Positions 45,664 through 54,312 of a stretch of 63,479 nucleotides of DNA are shown one piece after another. Each line of letters opens with the position of its first letter. Positions within the stretch are counted from its first letter, which is position 1. Source of the stretch: Bacillus sp. MM2020_1. GTDB taxonomy: Bacteria > Bacillota > Bacilli > Bacillales > Cytobacillaceae. Position numbers and translations under genes: made by a program. Location: contig JAANMP010000024.1 in assembly GCA_011250595.1 (NCBI GenBank), positions 1 through 63,479 on the forward strand, given 5' to 3'. The notes beneath the pieces were generated by a model. It did not search any database. It was not told the DNA's origin and worked only from the letters and a program-made list of their open reading frames with translations.

Positions 45664-45906
45664 ATGAAAAGGTTTGATTTTTCAAAACTGCGACTTTCCT
45701 TACATGCATTTGATCGGATTAATCAAAGGGTTAAGCCAATAAGCGACTTTGATGTTGCTGAAAGATTTGCGAAAAATGAAATAGAGGAAAGTAATGTAAC
45801 GTTACCCGAAACTTTAGAAAATGGATCGGAGAAGGTTATCTTCATCTGTAAGGATAAAAAATTTATCGTTATAGATAATGAAATCGTAACAGTCATCCCA
45901 CTTTAA
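45664..45906 (+). CDS. Small hypothetical protein upstream of the WHH nuclease
   Basis: An 80-residue protein with a strong GAGGAGG site 7 bases before the ATG. It starts MKRFDFSKLRLSLHAFDRIN and ends FICKDKKFIVIDNEIVTVIP. The LSLHAFDRINQRV stretch resembles the HA-x-R-x-x-x-R start of DUF4258/RelE-like small proteins, but the resemblance is weak. It is the first of three plus-strand genes, followed after 77 bases by the 51-aa gene and then the nuclease gene. A regulatory or protective role is possible but not shown. Confidence 0.55.
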   Translation: MKRFDFSKLRLSLHAFDRINQRVKPISDFDVAERFAKNEIEESNVTLPETLENGSEKVIFICKDKKFIVIDNEIVTVIPL

Positions 45907-45983
45907 TAAGAGTTTTAAGAGGGAAATCGTTAGGAGAGATTGATTACATCTGATGAGCTGTCTATAAATTAAGGAGGTATACC

Positions 45984-46139
45984 ATGAAGGGAACCACTAT
46001 TATGAAGGAAACTAGCATGAAGGGAACTACCATGAAATATTCAACTAAAACAACTAATTATGTGAAATCTAATCCACCAGAACATTATTTGTGTATTTTA
46101 ACCAACATCCTAACCTTTTCTTTCATTCACTCCGAATAA
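45984..46139 (+). CDS. 51-aa peptide gene with internal MKGTT-type repeats
   Basis: AAGGAGGT ends 5 bases before the ATG, close to an ideal ribosome binding site. The product starts with degenerate tandem units (MKGTTI, MKETS, MKGTT, MKYST), so four in-frame ATGs follow each other. It continues TTNYVKSNPPEHYLCILTNI with a short hydrophobic end (LCILTNILTFSFIHSE). The stop is 22 bases before the nuclease start. I do not recognise it; a leader peptide or small partner of the nuclease are both possible. Confidence 0.5.
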   Translation: MKGTTIMKETSMKGTTMKYSTKTTNYVKSNPPEHYLCILTNILTFSFIHSE

Positions 46140-46161
46140 TTGTAAGATAGGAGAATAGATA

Positions 46162-47058
46162 ATGGGGATCATTCGAGGAGTCAGCAAAGCTGCCACTACT
46201 GTTTTAGGAGGGGCAGGCAAACTAGCAGTAAAGGGAGTGGGCAAAGCCATTGTCGTCAAAAACAAAGAAGTAGGAAAATATGTGGAGGAGATTGGTGTCG
46301 GCATTATCGATGCATCGAAAAGCTCCATCGACAACGTAGCTCAATTTGCGGATGGAACCATAAGGGGGACGTATGGGATTGTTAAGAACAATCCTTATCA
46401 TAAACAAAAAGGCTGGAATGACATCAAAGAATCGAGCACTAGAACGGTCAAGGGCGTTGCTTCGGGCATAAATTATATAGCAAAAAGTGCAGGGCTCACG
46501 ATAAGAGGGTTAAAGAATAGCAACAAAACCCAATTAAACCAAGGCTTAAAAAATTTAGGAAAAGTGGCAGCTGTTACGACCTTTGCTGTGGGATTAGTAG
46601 ACATTATAGATGGTGTGGATGGATCCTTAGCAAATGGATTCGAAACAGGACACAAACATCCAAATGGATTTGATCATAACGGAACAGAAGTGCCTTTTCA
46701 AGAAGGTCTAGTGGAGTTGCCGAACGGCCATGTGTACGAAGGAAATTTCCCTGTTTTTGATTCACCTTTTAGCGTAAATTTAGTGGAAGAAATGTACTTA
46801 AAGAGCGACCAGTTGCAATTTCATATTGCCAATGATACCCTATATCATTCCATTCAAGAAAATCCATCATTGGCAAAAGTACTTGACCTATCCCCAGGTG
46901 AAGTCCAAGCCCTTCAACACAACATCACACCAGAAGGATATGTATGGCATCACCACCAGCAACCAGGCGTTCTTCAGCTAATAAACGAGGAGACGCACCA
47001 ACACACACATCATATTGGCGGAAGAGAACTTTGGGGTGGAGGCTCAGAATATAGATAA
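46162..47058 (+). CDS. WHH-type HNH nuclease, probable polymorphic toxin
   Basis: A 298-residue protein. The C-terminal 50 residues hold the WHH signature of the HNH/Endo VII superfamily: ITPEGYVWHHHQQPGVLQLI, then HQHTHHIGGRELWGG. The N-terminal half is glycine- and lysine-rich with amphipathic repeats (GGAGKLAVKGVGKAIVVKNK, GLTIRGLKNSNKTQLNQGLK) and one moderately hydrophobic stretch (VAAVTTFAVGLVDII). No signal peptide, LXG or WXG domain is visible. WHH nucleases are common toxin tips in contact-dependent and secreted toxin systems. No recognisable immunity gene follows; the two small upstream genes are the only candidates. Three in-frame genes with good ribosome binding sites suggest an operon. 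Confidence 0.75.
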   Translation: MGIIRGVSKAATTVLGGAGKLAVKGVGKAIVVKNKEVGKYVEEIGVGIIDASKSSIDNVAQFADGTIRGTYGIVKNNPYHKQKGWNDIKESSTRTVKGVASGINYIAKSAGLTIRGLKNSNKTQLNQGLKNLGKVAAVTTFAVGLVDIIDGVDGSLANGFETGHKHPNGFDHNGTEVPFQEGLVELPNGHVYEGNFPVFDSPFSVNLVEEMYLKSDQLQFHIANDTLYHSIQENPSLAKVLDLSPGEVQALQHNITPEGYVWHHHQQPGVLQLINEETHQHTHHIGGRELWGGGSEYR

Positions 47059-47518
47059 TAAAAATTAAGGTTAATATTAATAAGAAATGAAAAGGGGACT
47101 GTTTTAGTTACGGGTTCCGTTTCCTATCACAAACATTAAAATTGTAAGTTAAAATGAGTGCCAATTTGCATATGACATCTCCCAGATAACTGTTGGCACA
47201 GTTATATATCATGGGGGGCGTCTTTTCTTTCTCCAGAATAAGTAGATTGTGCTGGTAAAATGAATTTCCCCAAAGACCAGATTAAAGATGAAGCGATTCC
47301 TGCTTATGCTTTTGTAGTTGCCTATACTGAATCTCTGAATCTACAAATCTCTACATATATATGGTGTCGACTAGTAATAAGCACAATAAGACAGAGAGGC
47401 TCTTCGCCTCTCTATTGCGTTAAACTTTAGCTTAGTAGGGATCTGACCCCTGAATTCCTTCCTTTAGATTTTGTGCAAAATAAATATACCATCCTCCTTT
47501 AGGAAACCCACACAAGGA
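47059..47518. other. Intergenic region with a hairpin
   Basis: The only clear structure is a perfect 8-base hairpin, AGAGAGGC/GCCTCTCT (47393-47413), of terminator type. A 55-codon frame (47260-47427) has no ribosome binding site. The stretch AATCTACAAATCTCTACATA (about 47338-47357) recalls the left flank of REP family 2. Confidence 0.5.
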
Positions 47519-47578
47519 AGACGGTTGGTTCTCATGGATTTAAATGAGGATTGTGTACCACTAGAACCGTCCCCCTGG
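47519..47578. repeat. REP-like inverted pair, family 1
   Basis: GACGGTTGGTTCTCATGG at the left and CTAGAACCGTCCCCCTGG at the right, with the GAGGATTGTGTACCA spacer of the family. It ends 16 bases after the stop of the Mrr-type gene and may end its transcript. Confidence 0.85.
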
Positions 47579-47594
47579 TCAAATAGTCACTTAA

Positions 47595-48314
47595 TTACAG
47601 GTTCATAGTAGATCGACACTTAGGAAAACTGCTGCATCCTACGAAGTCCCCTCTTTTCCCCGTCTTTAAAACCATAGGACTGCCACATTTACTACAGTTC
47701 CCATAAGTACTAGCAGTGACAGATATAGATAACTTAGCTGATTCTGGCTTTTCACTAGGATTTAAAACCAGAATAAAGTCTATTAACGTATCTCTGTCCA
47801 CCAGCATGACACTGCCTTTTTTAGCTAGTTCTTTAGCCGCTTTGGTAAAATAGCTATTGGAAACTACCCAAGCCTCATCTGCCTTGTAATAGGATTTTGC
47901 CCCGATAACTTCCTGAACTGCTTTTATACCTACATCCTTCGAATAGCGTTTTGCTTGAACAACAATCTTTTTTCCATCCTTTTTAAGCAATAGGTCTGCA
48001 CCATAGTCACCGCTGGCATTCGTTACTTCTGCCGCATACCCTCTTGATAGATAAAGTTCCTTTAAATAATATTCAAACTGAATGCCATCCATAGAATCAA
48101 TATCCTTGATTCCAGACTTTCTTAACCTCTCTTTTTGCTTTTTATTTTGAAATATAACTAGAGCAATGATTAATATCAGAACCACTCCTACAACCCAAAG
48201 TGTTACATAAAGTTTTTGGGTAAAATAATAGGAAGCTCCAGCCGCCAATAAAAGTATCAATCTTATACCATCCTCTAATTGTCTTTGTTGTTTTTTTGTT
48301 TTTCTTTTACTCAC
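47595..48314 (-). CDS. Membrane-anchored Mrr-type nuclease with C-terminal zinc ribbon
   Basis: The GTG at 48314, after GGGGGAA, gives about 239 residues; longer frames to 48365 are possible. Two hydrophobic helices (IRLILLLAAGASYYF, LWVVGVVLILIIALVIF) precede a restriction-endonuclease-like Mrr domain: MDGIQFEYYLKELYLSRGY, SGDYGADLLLKKDGKKIVVQ and AKRYSKDVG. The GAD and QAK residues of the active site are present. A topoisomerase-type zinc ribbon ends the protein (CSKCG, then CSSFPKC). This layout is widespread in Bacillaceae and its role is unknown. A terminator upstream separates it from the AAA+ operon. Confidence 0.82.
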   Translation of the reverse strand: MSKRKTKKQQRQLEDGIRLILLLAAGASYYFTQKLYVTLWVVGVVLILIIALVIFQNKKQKERLRKSGIKDIDSMDGIQFEYYLKELYLSRGYAAEVTNASGDYGADLLLKKDGKKIVVQAKRYSKDVGIKAVQEVIGAKSYYKADEAWVVSNSYFTKAAKELAKKGSVMLVDRDTLIDFILVLNPSEKPESAKLSISVTASTYGNCSKCGSPMVLKTGKRGDFVGCSSFPKCRSTMNL

Positions 48315-48475
48315 ACTAAATTCCCCCATAATAAGCTTAATACCCAGATAGATAGCATTAGGCACTTCCCAGATTACAACCTATGGTATTTAATGGAACT
48401 CTATGATTTGGGCTTAACTTTCATCAAAATAAACAGGGTGGGTTGCATTGAATAAATGTTTGCTATTTCACATAG

Positions 48476-48518
48476 AAAAAAAGGTCAGTCCTCCACTTGA
48501 TAAAATAGTAGGGGACTA
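48476..48518 (-). terminator. Terminator of the four-AAA+ operon
   Basis: AGTCCTCCAC (48487-48496) pairs with GTAGGGGACT (48508-48517) with two mismatches. On the minus strand a T7 run follows (A-run at 48476-48482). It lies right after the 199-aa gene, so the Mrr-type gene is a separate unit. Confidence 0.7.
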
Positions 48519-48525
48519 ATTCACT

Positions 48526-49125
48526 TTATCGAACTGTTACAGTATAACTATTAGTTGTTCCGTTAGTTACCATATTAAAGTAGGTTTGCTTATTGTTAGG
48601 GAACTTAACCGCATAGGAGATACCTCCACCATGGTCTTTCAAGCCCCTAATGGTGACTGTGCTTGGGACCGCTATAGAAATAGCTGCCGCTTCCTTTGTC
48701 AGAATCAACTTTTCTTTAACTGACTGCCCATTCACACTGATCTGAACTTCGTCTAAATCCTCTTTATTAAAATCCCAAATTAGCATTCTCGCAGAACCAC
48801 CCGAATCATTTACTGGGACTGTAAAATTTTTTGATCCAATCTCAGAGTTTACTTCTTCATCAAAAAGTTGATCGCCAGCTGAAACCTCCGTGGTAATCCT
48901 GTTGGCCACCACCTCTTGTTTCTTCTCTTCGGATGGCACTCCTCCTGAAAACATACCAAAGACAATTGCTAGAACAAATGCTAGAATACCACCAACTAGG
49001 ACTGGCTTCCGGTGATTCTTCTCATAAACAATGACCTCTGATTCAGCAGCCACTTTATCCATTTCTGTTTGATAGTGCTGTAAAGGAGTCGGTTCTTCAA
49101 CTCCAAGTGACATATTCTCCCTCAC
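48526..49125 (-). CDS. Single-pass membrane protein of the AAA+ operon
   Basis: A 199-residue protein. The N-terminal 40 residues are cytosolic and acidic (MSLGVEEPTPLQHYQTEMDK), followed by one membrane helix (VLVGGILAFVLAIVFGMFSG, about 42-61). About 135 residues are then probably outside: FTVPVNDSGGSARMLIWDF, VQISVNGQSVKEKLI and YAVKFPNNKQTYFNMVT, a beta-rich domain. I do not recognise a family. It is the last gene of the operon, 16 bases after the four-helix membrane protein gene. It could link the AAA+ engine to the outside. Confidence 0.6.
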   Translation of the reverse strand: MRENMSLGVEEPTPLQHYQTEMDKVAAESEVIVYEKNHRKPVLVGGILAFVLAIVFGMFSGGVPSEEKKQEVVANRITTEVSAGDQLFDEEVNSEIGSKNFTVPVNDSGGSARMLIWDFNKEDLDEVQISVNGQSVKEKLILTKEAAAISIAVPSTVTIRGLKDHGGGISYAVKFPNNKQTYFNMVTNGTTNSYTVTVR

Positions 49126-49141
49126 TAGACATGCCTCGTTC

Positions 49142-49579
49142 CTATTTATGAATTTTGTAGCTTATTGGATATTTATAGTACCAGTAAGATAAAAACAATC
49201 TCCCCAGCACAAAAGCAAAGATAGCTAGGAATGCCGCCATTCCTTTAGGATACACCATCTTGTCTGCCCAAAGGTTGGCTAACTCCACACAGATCTGCAG
49301 GGCAAAGAAGGAAATAAAGCACATCTGAAGAAAGGGCAGCAGTACTGGAAACTTTCTATAAATCCATTTTAAAGAATTGACCCTCATCGATAGATACAGG
49401 ATAAAGCCGAATAAGACAATAACAGCTAAACCAAGAGCCAGTCTCGGCGCTTCATATTTAAAGATATCCAGAAGGTCAGTCAATGACATAAGGGGACCAA
49501 TTATAAGAATTAGAACGGTCATTGGAAAAATAAAAATATAAAATAAGCCAGCAAATAATATGGAAAATAGTTTCCTCAT
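49142..49579 (-). CDS. Four-helix membrane protein of the AAA+ operon
   Basis: A 145-residue protein with four hydrophobic segments (LFAGLFYIFIFPMTVLILII, LALGLAVIVLFGFILYLSM, LLPFLQMCFISFFALQICVE, GMAAFLAIFAFVLGRLFLS). Its ATG overlaps the stop of the AAA+ gene by one base (TAATG), so translation is coupled. No known motif was recognised. The tight coupling suggests that it forms a complex with the AAA+ protein at the membrane. Confidence 0.6.
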   Translation of the reverse strand: MRKLFSILFAGLFYIFIFPMTVLILIIGPLMSLTDLLDIFKYEAPRLALGLAVIVLFGFILYLSMRVNSLKWIYRKFPVLLPFLQMCFISFFALQICVELANLWADKMVYPKGMAAFLAIFAFVLGRLFLSYWYYKYPISYKIHK

Positions 49580-52500
49580 TACCTTCCACCCCCTGCCAAA
49601 ATGAAATCTTCGCTTATTAATAACGTTAAATCCTCTAATGTAGGATGACTAATTTGGCTCGTTCTTAAAGCATGCTGGCGAATCGCCGCTTCACAAATAT
49701 TTCTTGCCAGCCTTCCGTTTCCTGCCTCGGTATTTCTTTCATATCGTTTAAAAATCTCCATTAATGCTATTTTCCCATCCAAACTTAGCTTATAGCCCTT
49801 AGGTTTGAGGATATGTTCACTAATCTCCAGGAGCTCATCCACCGTGTAGTCCAGGAAGGAGATAACGTTTGGAAACCTAGAGCGAAGCCCCGCATTGGTA
49901 TCTAGCAGACGCTCCATGTCATCACCATAGCCTGCTAATATCACAATAATATTCTCCCGGTGGTCATCCATAAACTTAACGATCGTATCAATCGCCTCTT
50001 GGCCAAAATCTTGACTTCCTCCTATTAATGCATAGGCCTCATCGACAAAAAGAACGCTACCCAAGGCCTTTTCAAGTACATCCCGGGTTTTTAAAGCGGT
50101 TTGCCCAACATAGCCTGCAACCAGCCCTGAACGGTCCGTTTCAACGATGCGATCTGACTTAATGACCCCGAGCTCTTTTAGCCTTTTGGCTAATATCCGT
50201 GCGATGGTCGTTTTACCTGTACCCGGATTTCCTTTAAAAATCATATGCAGAGATTGAGCTCCCGCATCTGGTAACCCCATCTTCGTCCGCTTATTAGCAA
50301 CCTCAATCTGGGCAGATAATGAACGAACAAAATCCTTAACACTATCTAATCCAATCACTGCTTGAAGCTCTGTCATTGCTAGATTTTTCGGAGCCCGTTC
50401 CCCCAGTTTAAAATCCTCTAACGTTAAATAATTTAACTCGCTTGGCTGTAGATTCGTTGTTTCCACAATTCGAATGGCCTGATTACGAATCGCTTCTTCG
50501 AGCGTATTTCGCACAAGGCGGCCATTACCGCTGTCATTTTTCCCAGGGATTTGCTTTTGCTTATACAGCTCAATTAATGGGGCCTTAACGTCCATCGCCA
50601 AAGCGAATCCCTTACCACTAGCCTGAATTTCTGTCATAGAAGCAAGCTGTTCAGCTGAATAATCAGGAAACTCAATTTTCAATGGGAAACGTGAGGACAA
50701 ACCTGGATTTACCTTCATAAACTGTTCCATTTCCTCTGTATAGCCCGCTAAAACCACCACTAAATCAGTACGATAATTTTCAATTAAGCGGACAAGAGTA
50801 TCAATAGCCTCCTTACCAAAGCCCCCTCCCTGAACTCCACCTTCTGCTAAACTATAGGCTTCATCAATAAACAACACTCCACCAAGTGCCCTTTGCACCA
50901 CTTCTGTTGTTTTGACAGCCGTTTGCCCAACATATTCTGCCACTAAGTCCGTTCGGTCTACTTCCACTAGATGTCCGCTCTTTAAAATCCCCATTGATTT
51001 CAGCATTTCAGCTAGAAGTCTAGCCATCGTCGTTTTTCCTGTTCCAGGATTACCTGTGAACACAATATTTAACGTCTGTGATTGGTCGGTGATAATACCG
51101 GCATCCTTTCTTTTTTTATTCGCTAAGATTTGTTTTTCCAGCGTACGGATAATATCCTTCACATTCTCTAACCCAATAATCGGTTGAAGAGCCCCTTCCA
51201 TATCAAACGGCTTTTTAGCTTCCAGTCCAAAGTCCTGTGCAATAAGCAATTTGAAGTCCTTATGATTCTCTTCCTTATTTAATCGAACCGCTTGCTTTCG
51301 AATGGCTTCTTCTAATAGATTACGGACAAGTCGCCCGTTTCCGCTATCGTTCCTACCAGAAATTTGTTTCTGATCAAATAAGGTGAGAAGCTCACCGCTA
51401 ATTGCAGGGTCAATGGTAAAATCCTTTGCTTCCGCCATCACAAGAAGGATTTCTAGCATTTCTTCTGATGAGTAATCTGGGAATTCCGTAATATATGGGA
51501 AACGAGATTTTAATCCTGGATTCGCCTTTAAGAAGGTTTCCATCTCCTTTGTATATCCTGCAATGACAACTACGAGATCATCCCGATAATCCTCCATTCC
51601 CTTAACTATCGTATCAATGGCCTCAAGACCAAACGGATCCTGCTTTTCCCGAGCAAGTGTATAGGCCTCATCAATAAACAACACTCCACCAATAGCACGG
51701 TGGATTGCACCGTTAGTCTTTGGCGCAGTCGAGCCCAAGTATTCCCCCACTAAATCCTGTCTCGCTACTTCTACCAGCTGCCCCTGGGAAAGCAAGCCCA
51801 TTGACTTCAGAATACGCGATACCAATCTAGCGACGGTAGTCTTCCCTGTTCCTGGATTCCCGGTAAACACCATATGTATAGCCATCTTATCAGCCTTTTT
51901 ATAGCCAGCTTCCTGTCTTGCCTTTTGAATCTTCACAGTCTCAAGCAGCTCGTAAATGGAATGTTTAACTGAATCTAACCCCGTTAATTGATTAAGCTCC
52001 TCTAGTAAATCCTCAAGCTTTTCTTCTTTCACAATCGGGATTCGTTTAATCGGATAATCCTGAAGCCCATTTGAGGCTGATAAAAGATCATCTTGGAATT
52101 TTACTAAAACATGATCACCATTTCGGAAAATTTCCCTAGCCCGGAGATCAACTAGGACAGGATAAAAATCTTTATTTATGAATCTCTCAATTTCTTCTCC
52201 ATAGCGTTTTGTTTCTAGAATTCTCTCAGCGAGCGCTGAATAAACAGACGGTTGAATAGAGAGGATAAGCTGCGCCTGTTTTGCTAAACTTTCCGCGGCC
52301 AAGGTCATCTTTTGCTTTAGAATGATTTCGATGTCCTCTTTTAACAATGGTGATGAAATCGCAAAGGATTGGATGCCTTTTAAAATAGCGGCTGGTACCT
52401 TGTTGGCAATAGCCGGAGGCAGCTGCCCATGCTCTTTCTCCACAAAATGAACATCCGTATACAACAATAAGAAGTAATCGGAGGCATCAATCATGACACC

Positions 52501-53178
52501 ATTGGATGTACGAAAATATCCCTGTGTAAATAATTTCGATACATAATCGATAATTTGCTCATTAGCCTTTTCAACACCTGTAAAACAAACCGTTCCAATC
52601 CCGTATTCAAAGGCAGCTGTACAATCAACAATGAAGTTCGTATGAATATCAGCTTCAGTATATTTATCAAGCTCGATTGTCGCGTAACGATTATAGGGAA
52701 CTAGCTTCTTCTTATAAAGCTGGTCAATCAGGATCTGAATAGAGGTAGTTTTCCCTGTTCCAAAAGGACCTGCAACTAATAATGTCTGTTGTACCTTCCC
52801 TTTGATTCTATTAATAAATGCTTTCTTAAAGGCAATAAGCAATTCGTCGATAAAAAAGCCCTGCCTGAGAATAGACTGGTTCATTGTTCGTTTTATTTCA
52901 TTAAAAATCAAATCTAACTCGTCGTTTGATTTGTTCAGGCCTAATTGTTTAACCCCATGCTTCGCATCTTGAAATACTTCTTTTACCGCTCCCACCGAAT
53001 GTGGAACATGGGCAGGACTTTTATGTATGGTTTGATTTTTAACTGCCGTTCCACTCATATGCAACGACGCAGATTGCCGCACTGCTTGTTGCTTCTTACC
53101 CGTAAACCCCTTTGCTTGAACATAATCAAACAACTGTATTTCAGGAAGGATGACACGGAGCCATTTTTGAAAGTTCAT
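49579..53178 (-). CDS. Giant AAA+ protein with four P-loop modules (CbxX/CfxQ type)
   Basis: A 1199-residue cytosolic protein. Module 1 (about 85-330) is divergent and ClpB-like, with Walker A GPFGTGKT (137-144). Modules 2, 3 and 4 are CbxX/CfxQ (SpoVK, EccA-like) ATPases, each with Walker A GNPGTGKT (440-447, 709-716, 983-990) and Walker B FIDEAY or FVDEAY (about 501, 771, 1044). Conserved sensor motifs NDSGNGRLVRN (or AGNGRLARN) and arginines in GLKSRFP-type motifs are present. Ordinary family members carry one or two such modules, so a tandem of three plus a fourth AAA+ domain is unusual. It heads an operon with two membrane proteins. The substrate is unknown. Confidence 0.85.
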   Translation of the reverse strand: MNFQKWLRVILPEIQLFDYVQAKGFTGKKQQAVRQSASLHMSGTAVKNQTIHKSPAHVPHSVGAVKEVFQDAKHGVKQLGLNKSNDELDLIFNEIKRTMNQSILRQGFFIDELLIAFKKAFINRIKGKVQQTLLVAGPFGTGKTTSIQILIDQLYKKKLVPYNRYATIELDKYTEADIHTNFIVDCTAAFEYGIGTVCFTGVEKANEQIIDYVSKLFTQGYFRTSNGVMIDASDYFLLLYTDVHFVEKEHGQLPPAIANKVPAAILKGIQSFAISSPLLKEDIEIILKQKMTLAAESLAKQAQLILSIQPSVYSALAERILETKRYGEEIERFINKDFYPVLVDLRAREIFRNGDHVLVKFQDDLLSASNGLQDYPIKRIPIVKEEKLEDLLEELNQLTGLDSVKHSIYELLETVKIQKARQEAGYKKADKMAIHMVFTGNPGTGKTTVARLVSRILKSMGLLSQGQLVEVARQDLVGEYLGSTAPKTNGAIHRAIGGVLFIDEAYTLAREKQDPFGLEAIDTIVKGMEDYRDDLVVVIAGYTKEMETFLKANPGLKSRFPYITEFPDYSSEEMLEILLVMAEAKDFTIDPAISGELLTLFDQKQISGRNDSGNGRLVRNLLEEAIRKQAVRLNKEENHKDFKLLIAQDFGLEAKKPFDMEGALQPIIGLENVKDIIRTLEKQILANKKRKDAGIITDQSQTLNIVFTGNPGTGKTTMARLLAEMLKSMGILKSGHLVEVDRTDLVAEYVGQTAVKTTEVVQRALGGVLFIDEAYSLAEGGVQGGGFGKEAIDTLVRLIENYRTDLVVVLAGYTEEMEQFMKVNPGLSSRFPLKIEFPDYSAEQLASMTEIQASGKGFALAMDVKAPLIELYKQKQIPGKNDSGNGRLVRNTLEEAIRNQAIRIVETTNLQPSELNYLTLEDFKLGERAPKNLAMTELQAVIGLDSVKDFVRSLSAQIEVANKRTKMGLPDAGAQSLHMIFKGNPGTGKTTIARILAKRLKELGVIKSDRIVETDRSGLVAGYVGQTALKTRDVLEKALGSVLFVDEAYALIGGSQDFGQEAIDTIVKFMDDHRENIIVILAGYGDDMERLLDTNAGLRSRFPNVISFLDYTVDELLEISEHILKPKGYKLSLDGKIALMEIFKRYERNTEAGNGRLARNICEAAIRQHALRTSQISHPTLEDLTLLISEDFILAGGGR

Positions 53179-53639
53179 AAGGTAAACCTCACTTAATAGG
53201 TATATTTACTCTAATTTTATCCAATCCTTACAAATTATTAAATAATTATTATACATGACCTTAATATATTTACTTTAGGAATCCATCACAATAATCATCC
53301 TTATTAATTATTTTATATTTCTAATTCCATACAAAATCCCCTTTGGATTGGGGATGACGCATTATTCTCCTATATGTAAGGCACTCTAAAAAGGTACCCT
53401 TAGCAAATACTCCTATTTAAAAATCAGACTATATTCCTATTATAACTAATAAAATGAACATTCCTATATTAAAATGGTTAAAATAGGAAACGAAAGTTAC
53501 TATGAATCAAAAACCTCCAGGAAACAAAACAAAAATGGTTGCCGATTTGTCGACAGGCTTAACTTTCCCCCTGCAGATACTCAAAAACAATGTCGAGACA
53601 TGTGTTATCACCGTTCCTGACGCCTACAAAAGTCTCGCC

Positions 53640-54120
53640 TATAATTCCTATCTTCACCACTATGATTTAGAATCGACAGCCATTCGATGAAATACCATAT
53701 AGGCTATACTATTCAAAGGTTTGGTTAAAACAGCTACAAATACTGATTTATAACGATTCTCCATACAAACTTAAACCGAAGATTGTCGAGGAAAGCATTA
53801 CTATTTTCCAGGAAATTCTCCAACCTTCCACAAAAAGTCCCTGATTTCTTATGAACCTCCTTCATTTGATAAATTCCCCATCATTTCCACACTAAACAAA
53901 CGATTGGTTAAAACCCGTCTCAGCACCCACTATGACTGGATTTATCGCTTCAAACACACGAAAAGAATGTCGATAGATGTCTCCAACTATGCCTTTTTGA
54001 AAAAGGAATCCAAGTGGGCAGCTGAATTAGATTTCCCCCCATTCAAATATGCGGCTTTTACTGAGTATCCTATAGCAAACCTAGTTAACGGAATGAATAT
54101 AGAAGGTTATCAAAATTAGG
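53640..54120 (+). repeat. Dispersed repeat family U, copy 5 (longest)
   Basis: It contains GGCTATACTATTCAAAGGTT, AACCTCCTTCATTTGATAAA and GGATTTATCGCTTCAAACAC, shared with copies 1-4. A 71-codon frame (53904-54119; THYDWIYRFKHTKRMSIDVS) is open only here. It lies about 200 bp upstream of the intact winged-helix gene. From 53179 to 53640 I see only AT-rich sequence, ending in a short frame (53502-53690) that belongs to the repeat zone. Confidence 0.78.
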
Positions 54121-54312
54121 CACGAACACCCCTTCCGGGGTTAAAGACCAAAATGATATCAAAACTAGTTGAAATTGCAAAAAATGGCTTCAAAAATCAC
54201 TTTTGACCCCCTTTTTGGCACGTTTCGTTATAAAAATGGCACCAAAAGTGAATTTTGGTCGTTCGATTTACGGAGTTAAACCCGATATTGTGGAGGTGCT
54301 GAGATCGTTAAC

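Noticed and set aside
47260..47427. 55-codon frame starting MNFPKDQIKDEAIPAYAFVV
   Set aside because: It has a protein-like start but no ribosome binding site, and its second half runs through repeat-like sequence and a hairpin. It may be a gene scrap, but I cannot support it.
47595..53178. A single four-gene defence operon (AAA+ protein, two membrane proteins, Mrr-type nuclease)
   Set aside because: A hairpin with a T-run at 48476-48518 and a gap of more than 200 bases separate the nuclease gene, so I list two units and keep only a possible functional link.
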